A stretch of 64,000 nt of DNA from Variovorax paradoxus (GTDB taxonomy: Bacteria; Pseudomonadota; Gammaproteobacteria; Burkholderiales; Burkholderiaceae_C): the NCBI GenBank assembly GCA_016806145.1, contig CP063167.1, forward strand, positions 2,104,501 through 2,168,500. The letters run 5' to 3'. The notes beneath the pieces are model-generated. The model saw nothing but the letters and a program-made list of their open reading frames with translations, had not been told where the DNA came from and made no database searches. The position numbers were made by a program, and so were the translations under genes. Shown here in pieces: positions 52,594 through 60,607 of this stretch. Position 1 is the first letter of the stretch; the number at the start of each line of letters is the position of its first letter.

Positions 52594-53508
52594 ATGGAAA
52601 AAATCGGCTTCATCGGGCTCGGGCGCATGGGCAAGTCCATGGCCCTCAACCTTCGAAAACAGGGCTACCCGCTGGTGGTCCACGACCTGAACGCGGCGGC
52701 GGTCAACGAGCTGGTCGATGCCGGCGCGGCGAGCGCGCAGAGCATCGCGCAGATCGCGCGCGAGTGTTCGATCGTCGCGACGATGCTGCCGAGCTCGACC
52801 GAGGTGGAGCAGGTGGCCCTGGGCGCGGAAGGCATCTTCGCCAACGCACGCAAGGGCAACATCCTGCTCGACATGAGCACCATCGACCCGCTGGCCACCG
52901 ACCGGCTGGCCGTGGCCGCGCGCGCGGCCGGGCAGTCCGTGGTCGACGCGCCCGTGGGCCGGCTGGCCGAACACGCGGACCGCGGCGAGTCGCTCTTCAT
53001 GGTCGGCGCGACCGACGAGGACTTCGCCCGCGTGCGGCCGCTGCTCGATGTCATGGGCTCGACCGTCTACCACTGCGGCGACGTCGGCACGGGTGGCCGG
53101 ACCAAGCTGGTCAACAACTACGTCGCGGTCACACTGTGCCAGGTCAACGCCGAGGCGCTCGCGCTGTCGCAGCGTTTCGGGCTCGATATCACCCGCACCC
53201 TGCAGGTGCTCTACGGCACCTCGGCGACCAACGGGCAGTTGCGCCTGAACTTCCCGAACAAGGTGCTCGTGGGCGACACCACGCCGGGCTTCACGATCGA
53301 CCTCGCGCACAAGGACATGGCGCTGGTGATGGGCGCGGCCCACGCGGCGCGGGTGCCGATGCCGGTGGCCGCCGCGGTCTTCGAGTCCTTCAGCCTGGCG
53401 CGCGCGAGCGAGTACGGAAAGATCGATTTCTCGGGCATCGCCGATGCGGTCTGCGACCTCGCTCGGATCGAGCGCGCACGGGTGCCCGCGGGCTGGAAGG
53501 CCGCCTGA
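52594..53508 (+). CDS. Beta-hydroxyacid dehydrogenase resembling YihU
   Basis: 304 residues. The NAD-binding motif GLGRMG is at residues 8-13, the family signature around DAPVGR at 118-123, and the catalytic lysine Lys171 in TKLVNNYV. Compared with E. coli sulfolactaldehyde reductase YihU as I recall it, the layout aligns without gaps over the active site: Arg123, Lys171 and Asn174 coincide, while the sulfonate-contacting Ser178 is Ala. Later WPNKVL-like FPNKVLVGD and IDLAHKDMAL also match. Other possibilities are 2-hydroxy-3-oxopropionate reductase or 3-hydroxyisobutyrate dehydrogenase, whose PVSGG motif is absent here. It reduces a small acidic aldehyde or the reverse. It sits between ALDH and an importer. 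Confidence 0.9.
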   Translation: MEKIGFIGLGRMGKSMALNLRKQGYPLVVHDLNAAAVNELVDAGAASAQSIAQIARECSIVATMLPSSTEVEQVALGAEGIFANARKGNILLDMSTIDPLATDRLAVAARAAGQSVVDAPVGRLAEHADRGESLFMVGATDEDFARVRPLLDVMGSTVYHCGDVGTGGRTKLVNNYVAVTLCQVNAEALALSQRFGLDITRTLQVLYGTSATNGQLRLNFPNKVLVGDTTPGFTIDLAHKDMALVMGAAHAARVPMPVAAAVFESFSLARASEYGKIDFSGIADAVCDLARIERARVPAGWKAA

Positions 53509-53615
53509 CGACGGCCAGCGCTTTCGAACGAAACGAGTCCGGCAAGAGGCTCGATCTCTAGCTTCCCGATCAACATAAAGCGCAGCCGAAGCATCGGCTG
53601 CCAAGGAGACAAACA

Positions 53616-54821
53616 ATGAGAATGCATGCCATCGCCCTGGCCGTCCTCGCGGGACTGCCCTGGATCCAGAACGCCAGCGCGCAAGCCGCGCCCGATCGCT
53701 TCAAGATCGGCTTCGTCACCGACATGTCGGGGCCGTACTCCGACTTCGACGGCGCCGGCGGCCTCGACGCGGTCCGCATGGCCGTCGCGGATTTCGGCGG
53801 CAAGGTGCTGGGCCGGCCGATCGAGGTGCTGTCCGCCGATCACCAGAACAAGGCCGACATCGCGGCCAACAAGGCGCGCCAGTGGTGGGACCAGGACAAG
53901 GTCGAGCTGGTGATCGCGGGGTCCAACTCCTCGGCGTCGCTGGCGATCAGCAACATTTCGAAGGAAAAGAAGAAGGTCTTCATCTCCGCCGGCGCGGGCG
54001 CCGACAGCCTGACGGAAGAAGCCTGCCAGCCCTACCTCGTGCGCTACACCTACAGCACCTCGGCCCAGGCGCGCGGCACGGCGACGGCCATGGTGGAGCA
54101 GGGCGGCAAGAGCTGGTACTTCGTGACCGCGGACTATGCCTTCGGCTACTCGCTCGAGAAGGCCAGCATCGACGTGGTCCAGGCCAGCGGCGGCACCGTC
54201 AAGGGCAGCGTGCGCCATCCGCTGAACGCGAGCGACTTCTCGTCCTACCTGACGCAGGCGCAGGCATCGGGCGCGCAGGTGGTCGGCCTCGCCAACGGCG
54301 GCAGCGACCTCATCACCTCGATCAAGACGGCCAAGGAGTTCGGCATCAGCAGCAAGATGCGCCTCGCCGGCCTCATGGTGTTCATCACCGACGTGCACAG
54401 CCTCGGCCTCGACACCACCAGCGGCATGTACCTGACCGATGGCTGGTACTGGGACCTCAACGACAAGTCGCGCGCCTTCGCGACCCGCTTCTACGAGAAG
54501 CACAAGAAGATGCCCACCACCTTCCAGGCCGGCGACTACTCGGCCACGCTGAGCTACCTGAAGGCGGTGGAAGCGGCGCAGAGCACCGACGCCGACAAGG
54601 TGATGGCCGCGCTCAAGTCGCTCAAGATCGACGACATGTTCGCGCAGGGCTACATCCGCGCGGACGGCGCGATGGTGCACGACATGTACCTGATGCAGGT
54701 CAAGAAGCGCGGCGAATCGAAGCAGCCGTGGGACTACTACAAGGTGGTCTCGAAGATCCCGGGCGAGCAGGCCTATGCGCCGACGAAGCCTGGCGCCTGC
54801 TACCTGATGCCCAAGAGCTGA
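53616..54821 (+). CDS. Branched-chain-type (LivJ-like) ABC binding protein
   Basis: 401 residues from the ATG at 53616, with AAGGAG upstream. Signal peptide ends near QNASAQA. Periplasmic family 6 features: FKIGFVTDMSGPYSDFDGAGGLDAVRMAV, DKVELVIAGSNSSASLAIS, and FVTADYAFGYSLEKA near residue 172. The C-terminal region (DDMFAQGYIRADGAMVHDMYLMQVK) is typical of LivJ-like proteins tuned to non-amino-acid carboxylates and aromatics. It captures the solute for the LivGFHM-type system encoded just downstream. An 82-bp gap follows, with a small GC hairpin that may reduce downstream transcription. Confidence 0.93.
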   Translation: MRMHAIALAVLAGLPWIQNASAQAAPDRFKIGFVTDMSGPYSDFDGAGGLDAVRMAVADFGGKVLGRPIEVLSADHQNKADIAANKARQWWDQDKVELVIAGSNSSASLAISNISKEKKKVFISAGAGADSLTEEACQPYLVRYTYSTSAQARGTATAMVEQGGKSWYFVTADYAFGYSLEKASIDVVQASGGTVKGSVRHPLNASDFSSYLTQAQASGAQVVGLANGGSDLITSIKTAKEFGISSKMRLAGLMVFITDVHSLGLDTTSGMYLTDGWYWDLNDKSRAFATRFYEKHKKMPTTFQAGDYSATLSYLKAVEAAQSTDADKVMAALKSLKIDDMFAQGYIRADGAMVHDMYLMQVKKRGESKQPWDYYKVVSKIPGEQAYAPTKPGACYLMPKS

Positions 54822-54903
54822 TCCGCGCCGAAGCCGTGCCGCCGCTGCGTTTCGCGCGGCGCGCGGCCGCATGGCTTTTTCCTTTGCTCCCACTCTCCTC
54901 TCC

Positions 54904-55683
54904 ATGTCGTATCGCACGGACATCATTCTCGAAACACGCCAGCTCACCAAGGAATTCAAGGGCTTCACCGCGGTCAGCAAGGTCGACCTCTCGGTCGTGC
55001 GCGGTTCGATCCACGCGCTCATCGGACCCAATGGCGCGGGCAAGACGACCTGCTTCAACCTGCTCACGAAGTTCCTCGAACCCACCAGCGGCACGATCCT
55101 GTTCAACGGCCAGGACATCACGGGCGAGCGCCCCGCGCAGATCGCGCGGCGCGGCATCATCCGCTCGTTCCAGATCTCGGCCGTGTTCCCGCACCTCACG
55201 CTGCTGGAGAACGTGCGCCTCGGGCTGCAGCGCAGGCTCGGCACCTCGTACCACTTCTGGAAGAGCGAGAAGTCGCTCGAACCCTTGAATGCGCGGGCGC
55301 GCGAGTTGCTCGCGGAGGTCGGCCTTGAAGATCTCGCCGAAGAGCAGACCGTGAACCTGCCGTACGGCCGCAAGCGCGCGCTCGAGATCGCGACCACGCT
55401 CGCGATGGAGCCCGAGCTGATGCTGCTGGACGAGCCCACGCAGGGCATGGGCCATGAGGACGTGCACCGCGTGGCCGAGCTGATCAAGCGCGTGTCGGCG
55501 GGCCGCACCATCCTGATGGTCGAGCACAACATGAGCGTGGTCTCGACCATCGCCGACACCATCACCGTGCTGCAGCGTGGCGCCGTGCTGGCCGAAGGCC
55601 CGTACGCGGAAGTCTCGAAGAACCCGCAGGTCATGGAGGCCTACATGGGCACCACGGACGGCCAACTGCAGGGAGCTCACTGA
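54904..55683 (+). CDS. LivG-type ABC transporter ATPase
   Basis: 259 residues from the ATG at 54904 (MSYRTDIILETRQLTKEF); an in-frame ATG 11 codons upstream (54871) is also open, and neither has a good ribosome-binding site. Walker A GPNGAGKT is at residues 41-48. The signature region reads LPYGRKRALEIA instead of the canonical LSGGQ, as is common in LivG proteins. Walker B is LMLLDEPTQGMG and the switch His is in MVEHNM. It pairs with the LivF-type ATPase encoded next, whose ATG overlaps its stop codon by 1 bp. Confidence 0.93.
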   Translation: MSYRTDIILETRQLTKEFKGFTAVSKVDLSVVRGSIHALIGPNGAGKTTCFNLLTKFLEPTSGTILFNGQDITGERPAQIARRGIIRSFQISAVFPHLTLLENVRLGLQRRLGTSYHFWKSEKSLEPLNARARELLAEVGLEDLAEEQTVNLPYGRKRALEIATTLAMEPELMLLDEPTQGMGHEDVHRVAELIKRVSAGRTILMVEHNMSVVSTIADTITVLQRGAVLAEGPYAEVSKNPQVMEAYMGTTDGQLQGAH

Positions 55684-56390
55684 TGACCGCCGCATTGGAG
55701 ATCAAGGGTCTGCAGGCCTGGTACGGCGAATCGCATGTGCTGCACGGCGTCGACATGGTGGTGCAGCCCGGCGAGGTCGTCACCTTGCTGGGCCGCAATG
55801 GCGCGGGCCGCACGACCACGCTGCGCGCGATCATGGGCCTGACGGGCGCGCGCAAGGGCAGCATCGAGGTCAACGGCAAGGAAACGATCGCGATGCCCAC
55901 GCACCGCATCGCGCACCTGGGCATCGGCTATTGCCCCGAGGAGCGCGGCATCTTCGCGAGCCTGTCGTGCGAGGAGAACCTGATGCTGCCGCCGGAGCTG
56001 AAAGGCGCGGGGCAGGGCATGTCGGTCGACGAGATCTACGCGATGTTCCCGAACCTGGCGGAGCGCCGCCACAGCCAGGGCACGCGGCTGTCGGGCGGCG
56101 AGCAGCAGATGCTGGCGGTGGCGCGGATCCTGCGCACGGGCGCCAAGCTGCTGTTGCTCGACGAGATCTCCGAAGGCCTGGCGCCGGTGATCGTGCAGGC
56201 GCTCGCGCGAATGATCACGACCCTGCGTTCCAAGGGCTACACCATCGTGATGGTGGAGCAGAACTTCCGCTTCGCGGCGCCGCTGGCCGATCGCTTCTAT
56301 GTGATGGAGCACGGCCGCATCGCCCTGGAATTCGGTGCGGCGGAACTCGAAGCCAGGATGCCGGTGCTCAACGAATTGCTGGGAGTCTGA
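55683..56390 (+). CDS. LivF-type ABC transporter ATPase with Arg in Walker A
   Basis: 235 residues. Signature LSGGEQQM and Walker B LLLLDEISEGLAP are normal for LivF, and the switch His is replaced by Gln in MVEQNF, also normal for LivF. Walker A, however, reads GRNGAGRT (residues 37-44), with Arg43 where the nucleotide-phosphate Lys is expected (codon CGC at that place). If real, this site may bind ATP weakly and the heterodimer would depend on the LivG-type subunit. The gene is coupled to its neighbours (1-bp overlap upstream, 4-bp gap to the permease). Confidence 0.93.
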   Translation: MTAALEIKGLQAWYGESHVLHGVDMVVQPGEVVTLLGRNGAGRTTTLRAIMGLTGARKGSIEVNGKETIAMPTHRIAHLGIGYCPEERGIFASLSCEENLMLPPELKGAGQGMSVDEIYAMFPNLAERRHSQGTRLSGGEQQMLAVARILRTGAKLLLLDEISEGLAPVIVQALARMITTLRSKGYTIVMVEQNFRFAAPLADRFYVMEHGRIALEFGAAELEARMPVLNELLGV

Positions 56391-56394
56391 GGCG

Positions 56395-57282
56395 ATGACG
56401 ACTGTCTTTGGTTTTCCCGTGCAGGCCCTGCTGAGCCAACTGCTGCTGGGCCTGGTCAACGGGTCGTTCTATGCGATCCTGAGCCTCGGGCTCGCCGTGA
56501 TCTTCGGGCTGCTCAACGTCATCAACTTCGCGCATGGCGCGCTGTTCATGGTGGGCGCGGTGTTCAGCTGGATGGCGATGAGCTATCTCGGCATCGGCTA
56601 CTGGGCGATGCTCGCCGTGGCGCCGCTGGTCGTCGGCCTGCTCGGCGTGCTGATCGAGCGGCTGTTCCTGCGCTGGATCTACAAGCTCGATCACCTCTAC
56701 GGCCTGTTGCTCACGCTGGGCCTCACGCTGCTGATCGAAGGCGCGTTCCGCTCGGTCTACGGCGTCTCGGGCCTGAGCTACGACACGCCCACGGCACTGG
56801 CCAGCGCCAGCGACCTCGGCTTCATGGTGCTGCCCAACTACCGCGCCTGGGTCGTCGTGGCCTCGCTCGCCGTGTGCTTCGCCACCTGGTATGCGATCGA
56901 GAAGACGCGCCTGGGCGCCTACCTGCGAGCGGGCACCGAGAACCCGCGGCTGGTGGAGGCCTTCGGCGTCAACGTGCCGCTGATGATCACGCTGACCTAT
57001 GCCTTCGGCTGCGGCCTCGCCGCCTTCGCCGGCGTGCTGGCCGCACCGGTGATGCAGGTCTCGCCGCTGATGGGCCAGAACCTCATCATCGTGGTGTTCG
57101 CCGTCGTCGTGATCGGCGGCATGGGCTCGATCATGGGCGCCATCCTCACCGGCCTGGGCCTGGGCGTGATCGAAGGCCTCACCAAGGTGTTCTATCCGGA
57201 GGCCTCGTCCTCGGTCGTGTTCGTGATCATGGTCATCGTGCTGCTGGTGCGTCCGGCCGGCCTGTTCGGCAAAGAAAAGTGA
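56395..57282 (+). CDS. LivH-type ABC transporter permease
   Basis: 295 residues from the ATG at 56395. About eight hydrophobic helices, beginning FPVQALLSQLLLGLVNGSFYAILSLGLAVIFGLLNVINFAHG, which is the classic LivH N-terminus. The EAA-like region VEAFGVNVPLMITLTYAFGCGLAAFAG lies near residue 195. It forms half of the inner-membrane channel with the LivM-type protein encoded 10 bp downstream. Confidence 0.94.
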   Translation: MTTVFGFPVQALLSQLLLGLVNGSFYAILSLGLAVIFGLLNVINFAHGALFMVGAVFSWMAMSYLGIGYWAMLAVAPLVVGLLGVLIERLFLRWIYKLDHLYGLLLTLGLTLLIEGAFRSVYGVSGLSYDTPTALASASDLGFMVLPNYRAWVVVASLAVCFATWYAIEKTRLGAYLRAGTENPRLVEAFGVNVPLMITLTYAFGCGLAAFAGVLAAPVMQVSPLMGQNLIIVVFAVVVIGGMGSIMGAILTGLGLGVIEGLTKVFYPEASSSVVFVIMVIVLLVRPAGLFGKEK

Positions 57283-57292
57283 GTCCGCGGTC

Positions 57293-58270
57293 ATGAAGAA
57301 ACTCTCCCTCGTCCTCTATCCGCTGCTGCTCGCCGGGCTGCTGCTCGCGCCCTTCCTCGGCGCCTATCCGGTGTTCGTGATGAAGCTGCTGTGCTTCGCG
57401 CTGTTCGCGGCCGCCTTCAACCTGCTGCTGGGTTTCGCCGGCCTGCTGTCCTTCGGGCACGCGGCGTTCCTCGGCTGCTCGGCCTACGTCGCGGGCCAGG
57501 CCATGAAGGCCTGGGGCCTGACGCCCGAGCTCGGCCTGGTCGCGGGCACGCTCACCGGGGCCTTGCTCGGCTGGGTCTTCGGTTCGCTGGCGATCCGCCG
57601 CCAGGGCATCTACTTCGCGATGATCACGCTGGCGCTCGCGCAGATGATGTTCTTCGTCGCGCTGCAGGCGAGGTTCACCGGCGGCGAGGACGGCCTGCAG
57701 GGCGTGCCGCGCGGCAAGCTGTTCGGGCTCGTCGACCTCAGCGACGACCTCACGATGTACTACGTCGCGCTCGCCGTGTGCGTGCTGGCCTTCCTGCTGA
57801 TCGTGCGCACCGTGCATTCGCCGTTCGGGCAGGTGCTCAAGGGCATCAAGGAGAACGAGCCGCGCGCGCTCTCGCTGGGCTACGACGTCAGCCGCTTCAA
57901 GCTGCTGGCCTTCGTGATCTCGGCGGCGCTGTCGGGCCTCGCGGGTTCGCTCAAGACCTTGGTGCTGGGCTTCGCCACCTTGTCCGACGTGCACTGGACC
58001 GCGTCGGGCCAGGTCGTGCTGATGACGCTGGTGGGCGGCCTGGGCACCCTGTCGGGCCCGCTGGTGGGATCGGCCGTGGTCGTGCTGCTGGAGAACAAGC
58101 TCGGCGAGTTCGGCAGCCTGCTCGCGCGCATCACGAGCATCGAGTGGTTCAACACGCTGGGCGAGTCGGTGACCATGGTCACGGGGCTGATCTTCGTGGT
58201 GTGCGTGCTGGCCTTCCGCAAGGGGATCATGGGCGAGGTGGTGGCGTTCATGGCGCGGCGCCGTCTGTAG
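57293..58270 (+). CDS. LivM-type ABC transporter permease
   Basis: 325 residues. N-terminal helices then AAFNLLLGFAGLLSFGHAAFLGCSAYV near residue 40, the LivM signature, and IKENEPRALSLGYDVSRFKLLAFVISAALSGLAG near residue 185, the ATPase-contact region. It completes a LivJGFHM-type importer. With the LysR-linked dehydrogenases upstream it forms an uptake-and-oxidation unit. The following 158 bp are non-coding and contain short inverted repeats (GAAGG, CCTTCT, AGAAGG) of uncertain meaning before the LexA box. Confidence 0.94.
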   Translation: MKKLSLVLYPLLLAGLLLAPFLGAYPVFVMKLLCFALFAAAFNLLLGFAGLLSFGHAAFLGCSAYVAGQAMKAWGLTPELGLVAGTLTGALLGWVFGSLAIRRQGIYFAMITLALAQMMFFVALQARFTGGEDGLQGVPRGKLFGLVDLSDDLTMYYVALAVCVLAFLLIVRTVHSPFGQVLKGIKENEPRALSLGYDVSRFKLLAFVISAALSGLAGSLKTLVLGFATLSDVHWTASGQVVLMTLVGGLGTLSGPLVGSAVVVLLENKLGEFGSLLARITSIEWFNTLGESVTMVTGLIFVVCVLAFRKGIMGEVVAFMARRRL

Positions 58271-58396
58271 CGCGCCCGGTTTCGTTCCGGTGGCGCGGGG
58301 CCCTGGGTCCAGCGCGATGCGTGACCTGGCCACTTCGTACCCCGGTGCGCGAAGGAATTTGTAAACCTTCTTGCTAAGAACCAGAAGGCTTTGAGA

Positions 58397-58416
58397 TACT
58401 GTTTATCCATACAGTA
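58397..58416 (+). promoter_or_regulatory. LexA (SOS) box upstream of imuA
   Basis: TACTGTTTATCCATACAGTA has the full TACTGT-N8-ACAGTA symmetry of the gamma/beta-proteobacterial LexA consensus. It lies 12 bp before the imuA start codon and so should cover the promoter or the start of the transcript. Repression by LexA and DNA-damage induction of imuA-imuB-dnaE2 follow from established knowledge of this cassette. Confidence 0.92.
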
Positions 58417-58428
58417 TCAGGAGCCGCG

Positions 58429-59271
58429 ATGGCCATCTCCCTGTCATGGGCGGGTGGTGTCCACACGCCCCTGGCCTCTCAACCCGGCGCTTCACGGGTC
58501 GGTGCGCATCGACGGCCGATGGTCCTTCCACCTGACGTGGAATCCGCGGTCTGGCGTGGTGATTCGCTGGGCACGCCCGTGACTTCGACGGTCAGCAGCG
58601 GCTTCCTGGTCCTCGACGCCGAGCTTCCGGGTGGCGGCTGGCCCTGCCGATCGCTGACCGAAGTCCTGCAAGTGCAACCCACGGTCCTGGAGTGGCGTCT
58701 CCTGGCACCGGCCATGCGCGCGTTGGTCGAGCAGGACAGGCAGATCGTCGTCGTCGGGCCGCCGAAGGCGCCCCATCTGCCCGGCCTTCGTCAACTGGGA
58801 GTCGACGAGCGCCGGCTGGTCTGGGTCGACGTGCAGAAGCCGGTCGAACGCCTGTGGGCGACCGAGCAGCTGATCAAGTCCAATGCCGCGGGCATGCTCG
58901 TGAGCTGGCTGCCGCAGGCGCGCCAGGAGCAAATTCGACGGCTCCAGGTGTGTGCCCAGGGTTGCGACGGCCCTGTCATCCTCTGGCGTCCTGCCGCGGC
59001 GGCCGACGAAGCCTCGGCCGCGCCTTTGCGGCTGCGGGCGCGCTTCGGCGTCGATTGGGAACTGCGCATCCATCTGCTCAAGCGAAAGGGGCCGCCTCAC
59101 GAGGGCGAACTCGCACTGCCGTCGGTTCCAGGCGGCCTGCAGGACATCCTCACGCCGCGCCTGAGTCACCCGAGCCGCCTGATCGCGGCCCGTCATTCCC
59201 GAGACCTTCCCCATGCTGTGGGCAGCCCTTCTTCCCGACAGCCTGCCGGACGCGCCCCAGCCTCGCACTGA
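58429..59271 (+). CDS. imuA: ImuA, translesion mutagenesis RecA-like protein
   Basis: 280 residues from the ATG at 58429, which has AGGAG five nucleotides upstream and a LexA box before that. ImuA features: a core starting near residue 38 (VESAVWRGDSLG), SGFLVLDAELPGGGWPCRSLTEVLQ near residue 65, and IVVVGPPKAPHLPGLRQLGV. It is a RecA-like protein that lacks recombinase motifs and interacts with RecA and ImuB. The first 35 residues are extra relative to many ImuA proteins, but the start is fixed by the ribosome-binding site. It overlaps imuB by 59 bp. Confidence 0.92.
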   Translation: MAISLSWAGGVHTPLASQPGASRVGAHRRPMVLPPDVESAVWRGDSLGTPVTSTVSSGFLVLDAELPGGGWPCRSLTEVLQVQPTVLEWRLLAPAMRALVEQDRQIVVVGPPKAPHLPGLRQLGVDERRLVWVDVQKPVERLWATEQLIKSNAAGMLVSWLPQARQEQIRRLQVCAQGCDGPVILWRPAAAADEASAAPLRLRARFGVDWELRIHLLKRKGPPHEGELALPSVPGGLQDILTPRLSHPSRLIAARHSRDLPHAVGSPSSRQPAGRAPASH

Positions 59272-60598
59272 GATGCTCGCGGGTCTGGCGACGTGGTGCC
59301 TGCAATTCACGCCACGCGTTGCCGTCCTCGAGGCGCTTTTGGAATGCCCGGCGGTGGTCATGGAGCTCGAACAGAGCCTGCGTCTGTTCGGTGGCAAGCG
59401 CCGGCTGGTCGAGCGGGTGCGAGAGGAGTGCATCGACCTGGGCGTGCGACAGCTGGCGTGGGCCCCCACGAGCCTGGCCGCGCTCGCCGTGGCCAGGGCA
59501 GGCCTGTCCAACGGATTCGCCAGGCCGCTCGCGCAACTCCTCGATGCGTTGCCCCTCGAGAACTTGACGCAGGTCGCGGCCCATGGGCCGACGCTGGCGC
59601 GGCTGGGGTGCCGGACCCTGGGGCAGGTGCGTGCGCTGCCGCGCGGCGGGCTGAGCCGGCGTTTCGATGCACAGCTGTTGTCGGCGCTCGACCAGGCCTA
59701 TGGCTTGCGGCCCGAAACCCATGCATGGGCGCAGCTGCCCGAAAGCTTCCTGGCGAAGCTCGAGCTGATGGCACGCGTCGAGCATGCGCCGGCACTTCTC
59801 TTCGGTGCGCGTCGCCTCATGCTGCAGATGGCTGGCTGGCTCATGGCGCGCCGATCGGGCGTGACCGCCTTCACCCTGCGCTGGTGCCACGACGCGATGC
59901 GCGCCAGGAGCGCGGGCGATGGCGGCGAGCTCACGGTGCGCACGGCACAGGCCACGCGCGACACCGAGCACCTGATGCGCTTGCTGGCCGAGCATCTGGC
60001 GAAGGTGGAACTGCTGGCGCCCGTGGGCGACCTCGCGTTGGCCGCCACGGAGGTCCAGCCGCTGGAGGAAAGAAGCTTGTCGATGCTGCCCGAGGCAAGG
60101 CAATCGGGAGAGAGCCTGGCACTGGTGCTCGAGCGCATCGCGGCGCGGCTGGGGCCGGACCACGTGTTGCGTCCGGTCCTCCTCGAAGACCATCGCATGG
60201 AATGGATGTGCCGCTGGCGCCCGGCGCCCGAGCCGGCACCACGCGCCAGATGCCGGCCCCTCGAGGTGCCTCAGCCGACTTTCATCCTGCCGAAGCCGCT
60301 GCGCCTGGCCACCGAGAACAACCGGCCGATCTACCAGGGCGTGCTCCAGCTGCTTGCCGGCCCGCATCGCGTCGAGGGAGGATGGTGGGATCGGACTTCG
60401 ACCGGGGCGCACGCCGATGAGGACGAGAAAGGCGATGGAAGGCCGCCGCACGAAGCGAAGGCGCCGCAGGAGAGCACGCGTCATGTCGCCCGTGACTACT
60501 GGGTGGCCGTGAGCGAGCACGCCGGTGTGCTGTGGATCTTTCAGATGCGCCTGGCCAGGGAAGAGACCGGCTGGTTCCTGCATGGCACGTTTGCATGA
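59213..60598 (+). CDS. imuB: ImuB, Y-family polymerase-like protein
   Basis: 461 residues. Recognisable by MLWAALLPDS at the start, VVMELEQSLRLFGGKRRL near residue 50 and a C-terminal domain ending in WFLHGTFA. The catalytic acids of true Y-family polymerases are not found (ME replaces the usual DE in the strand before SLRLFGG), in line with its known role as a non-catalytic scaffold that brings DnaE2 to the beta clamp. I did not see an unambiguous clamp motif. The start overlaps imuA by 59 bp, so translation is likely coupled; dnaE2 follows after 9 bp. Confidence 0.93.
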   Translation: MLWAALLPDSLPDAPQPRTEMLAGLATWCLQFTPRVAVLEALLECPAVVMELEQSLRLFGGKRRLVERVREECIDLGVRQLAWAPTSLAALAVARAGLSNGFARPLAQLLDALPLENLTQVAAHGPTLARLGCRTLGQVRALPRGGLSRRFDAQLLSALDQAYGLRPETHAWAQLPESFLAKLELMARVEHAPALLFGARRLMLQMAGWLMARRSGVTAFTLRWCHDAMRARSAGDGGELTVRTAQATRDTEHLMRLLAEHLAKVELLAPVGDLALAATEVQPLEERSLSMLPEARQSGESLALVLERIAARLGPDHVLRPVLLEDHRMEWMCRWRPAPEPAPRARCRPLEVPQPTFILPKPLRLATENNRPIYQGVLQLLAGPHRVEGGWWDRTSTGAHADEDEKGDGRPPHEAKAPQESTRHVARDYWVAVSEHAGVLWIFQMRLAREETGWFLHGTFA

Positions 60599-60607
60599 GG
60601 ACGCGCC

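Noticed and set aside
54853..54880. GC hairpin followed by a T run between the LivJ-type and LivG-type genes
   Set aside because: The T run begins five or more bases after the stem, so it is not a good terminator; at most a weak attenuator.
58351..58388. Alternating GAAGG / CCTTCT / AGAAGG repeats before imuA as an antiterminator
   Set aside because: Short arms and no T run or leader peptide; the LexA box suffices to explain control.
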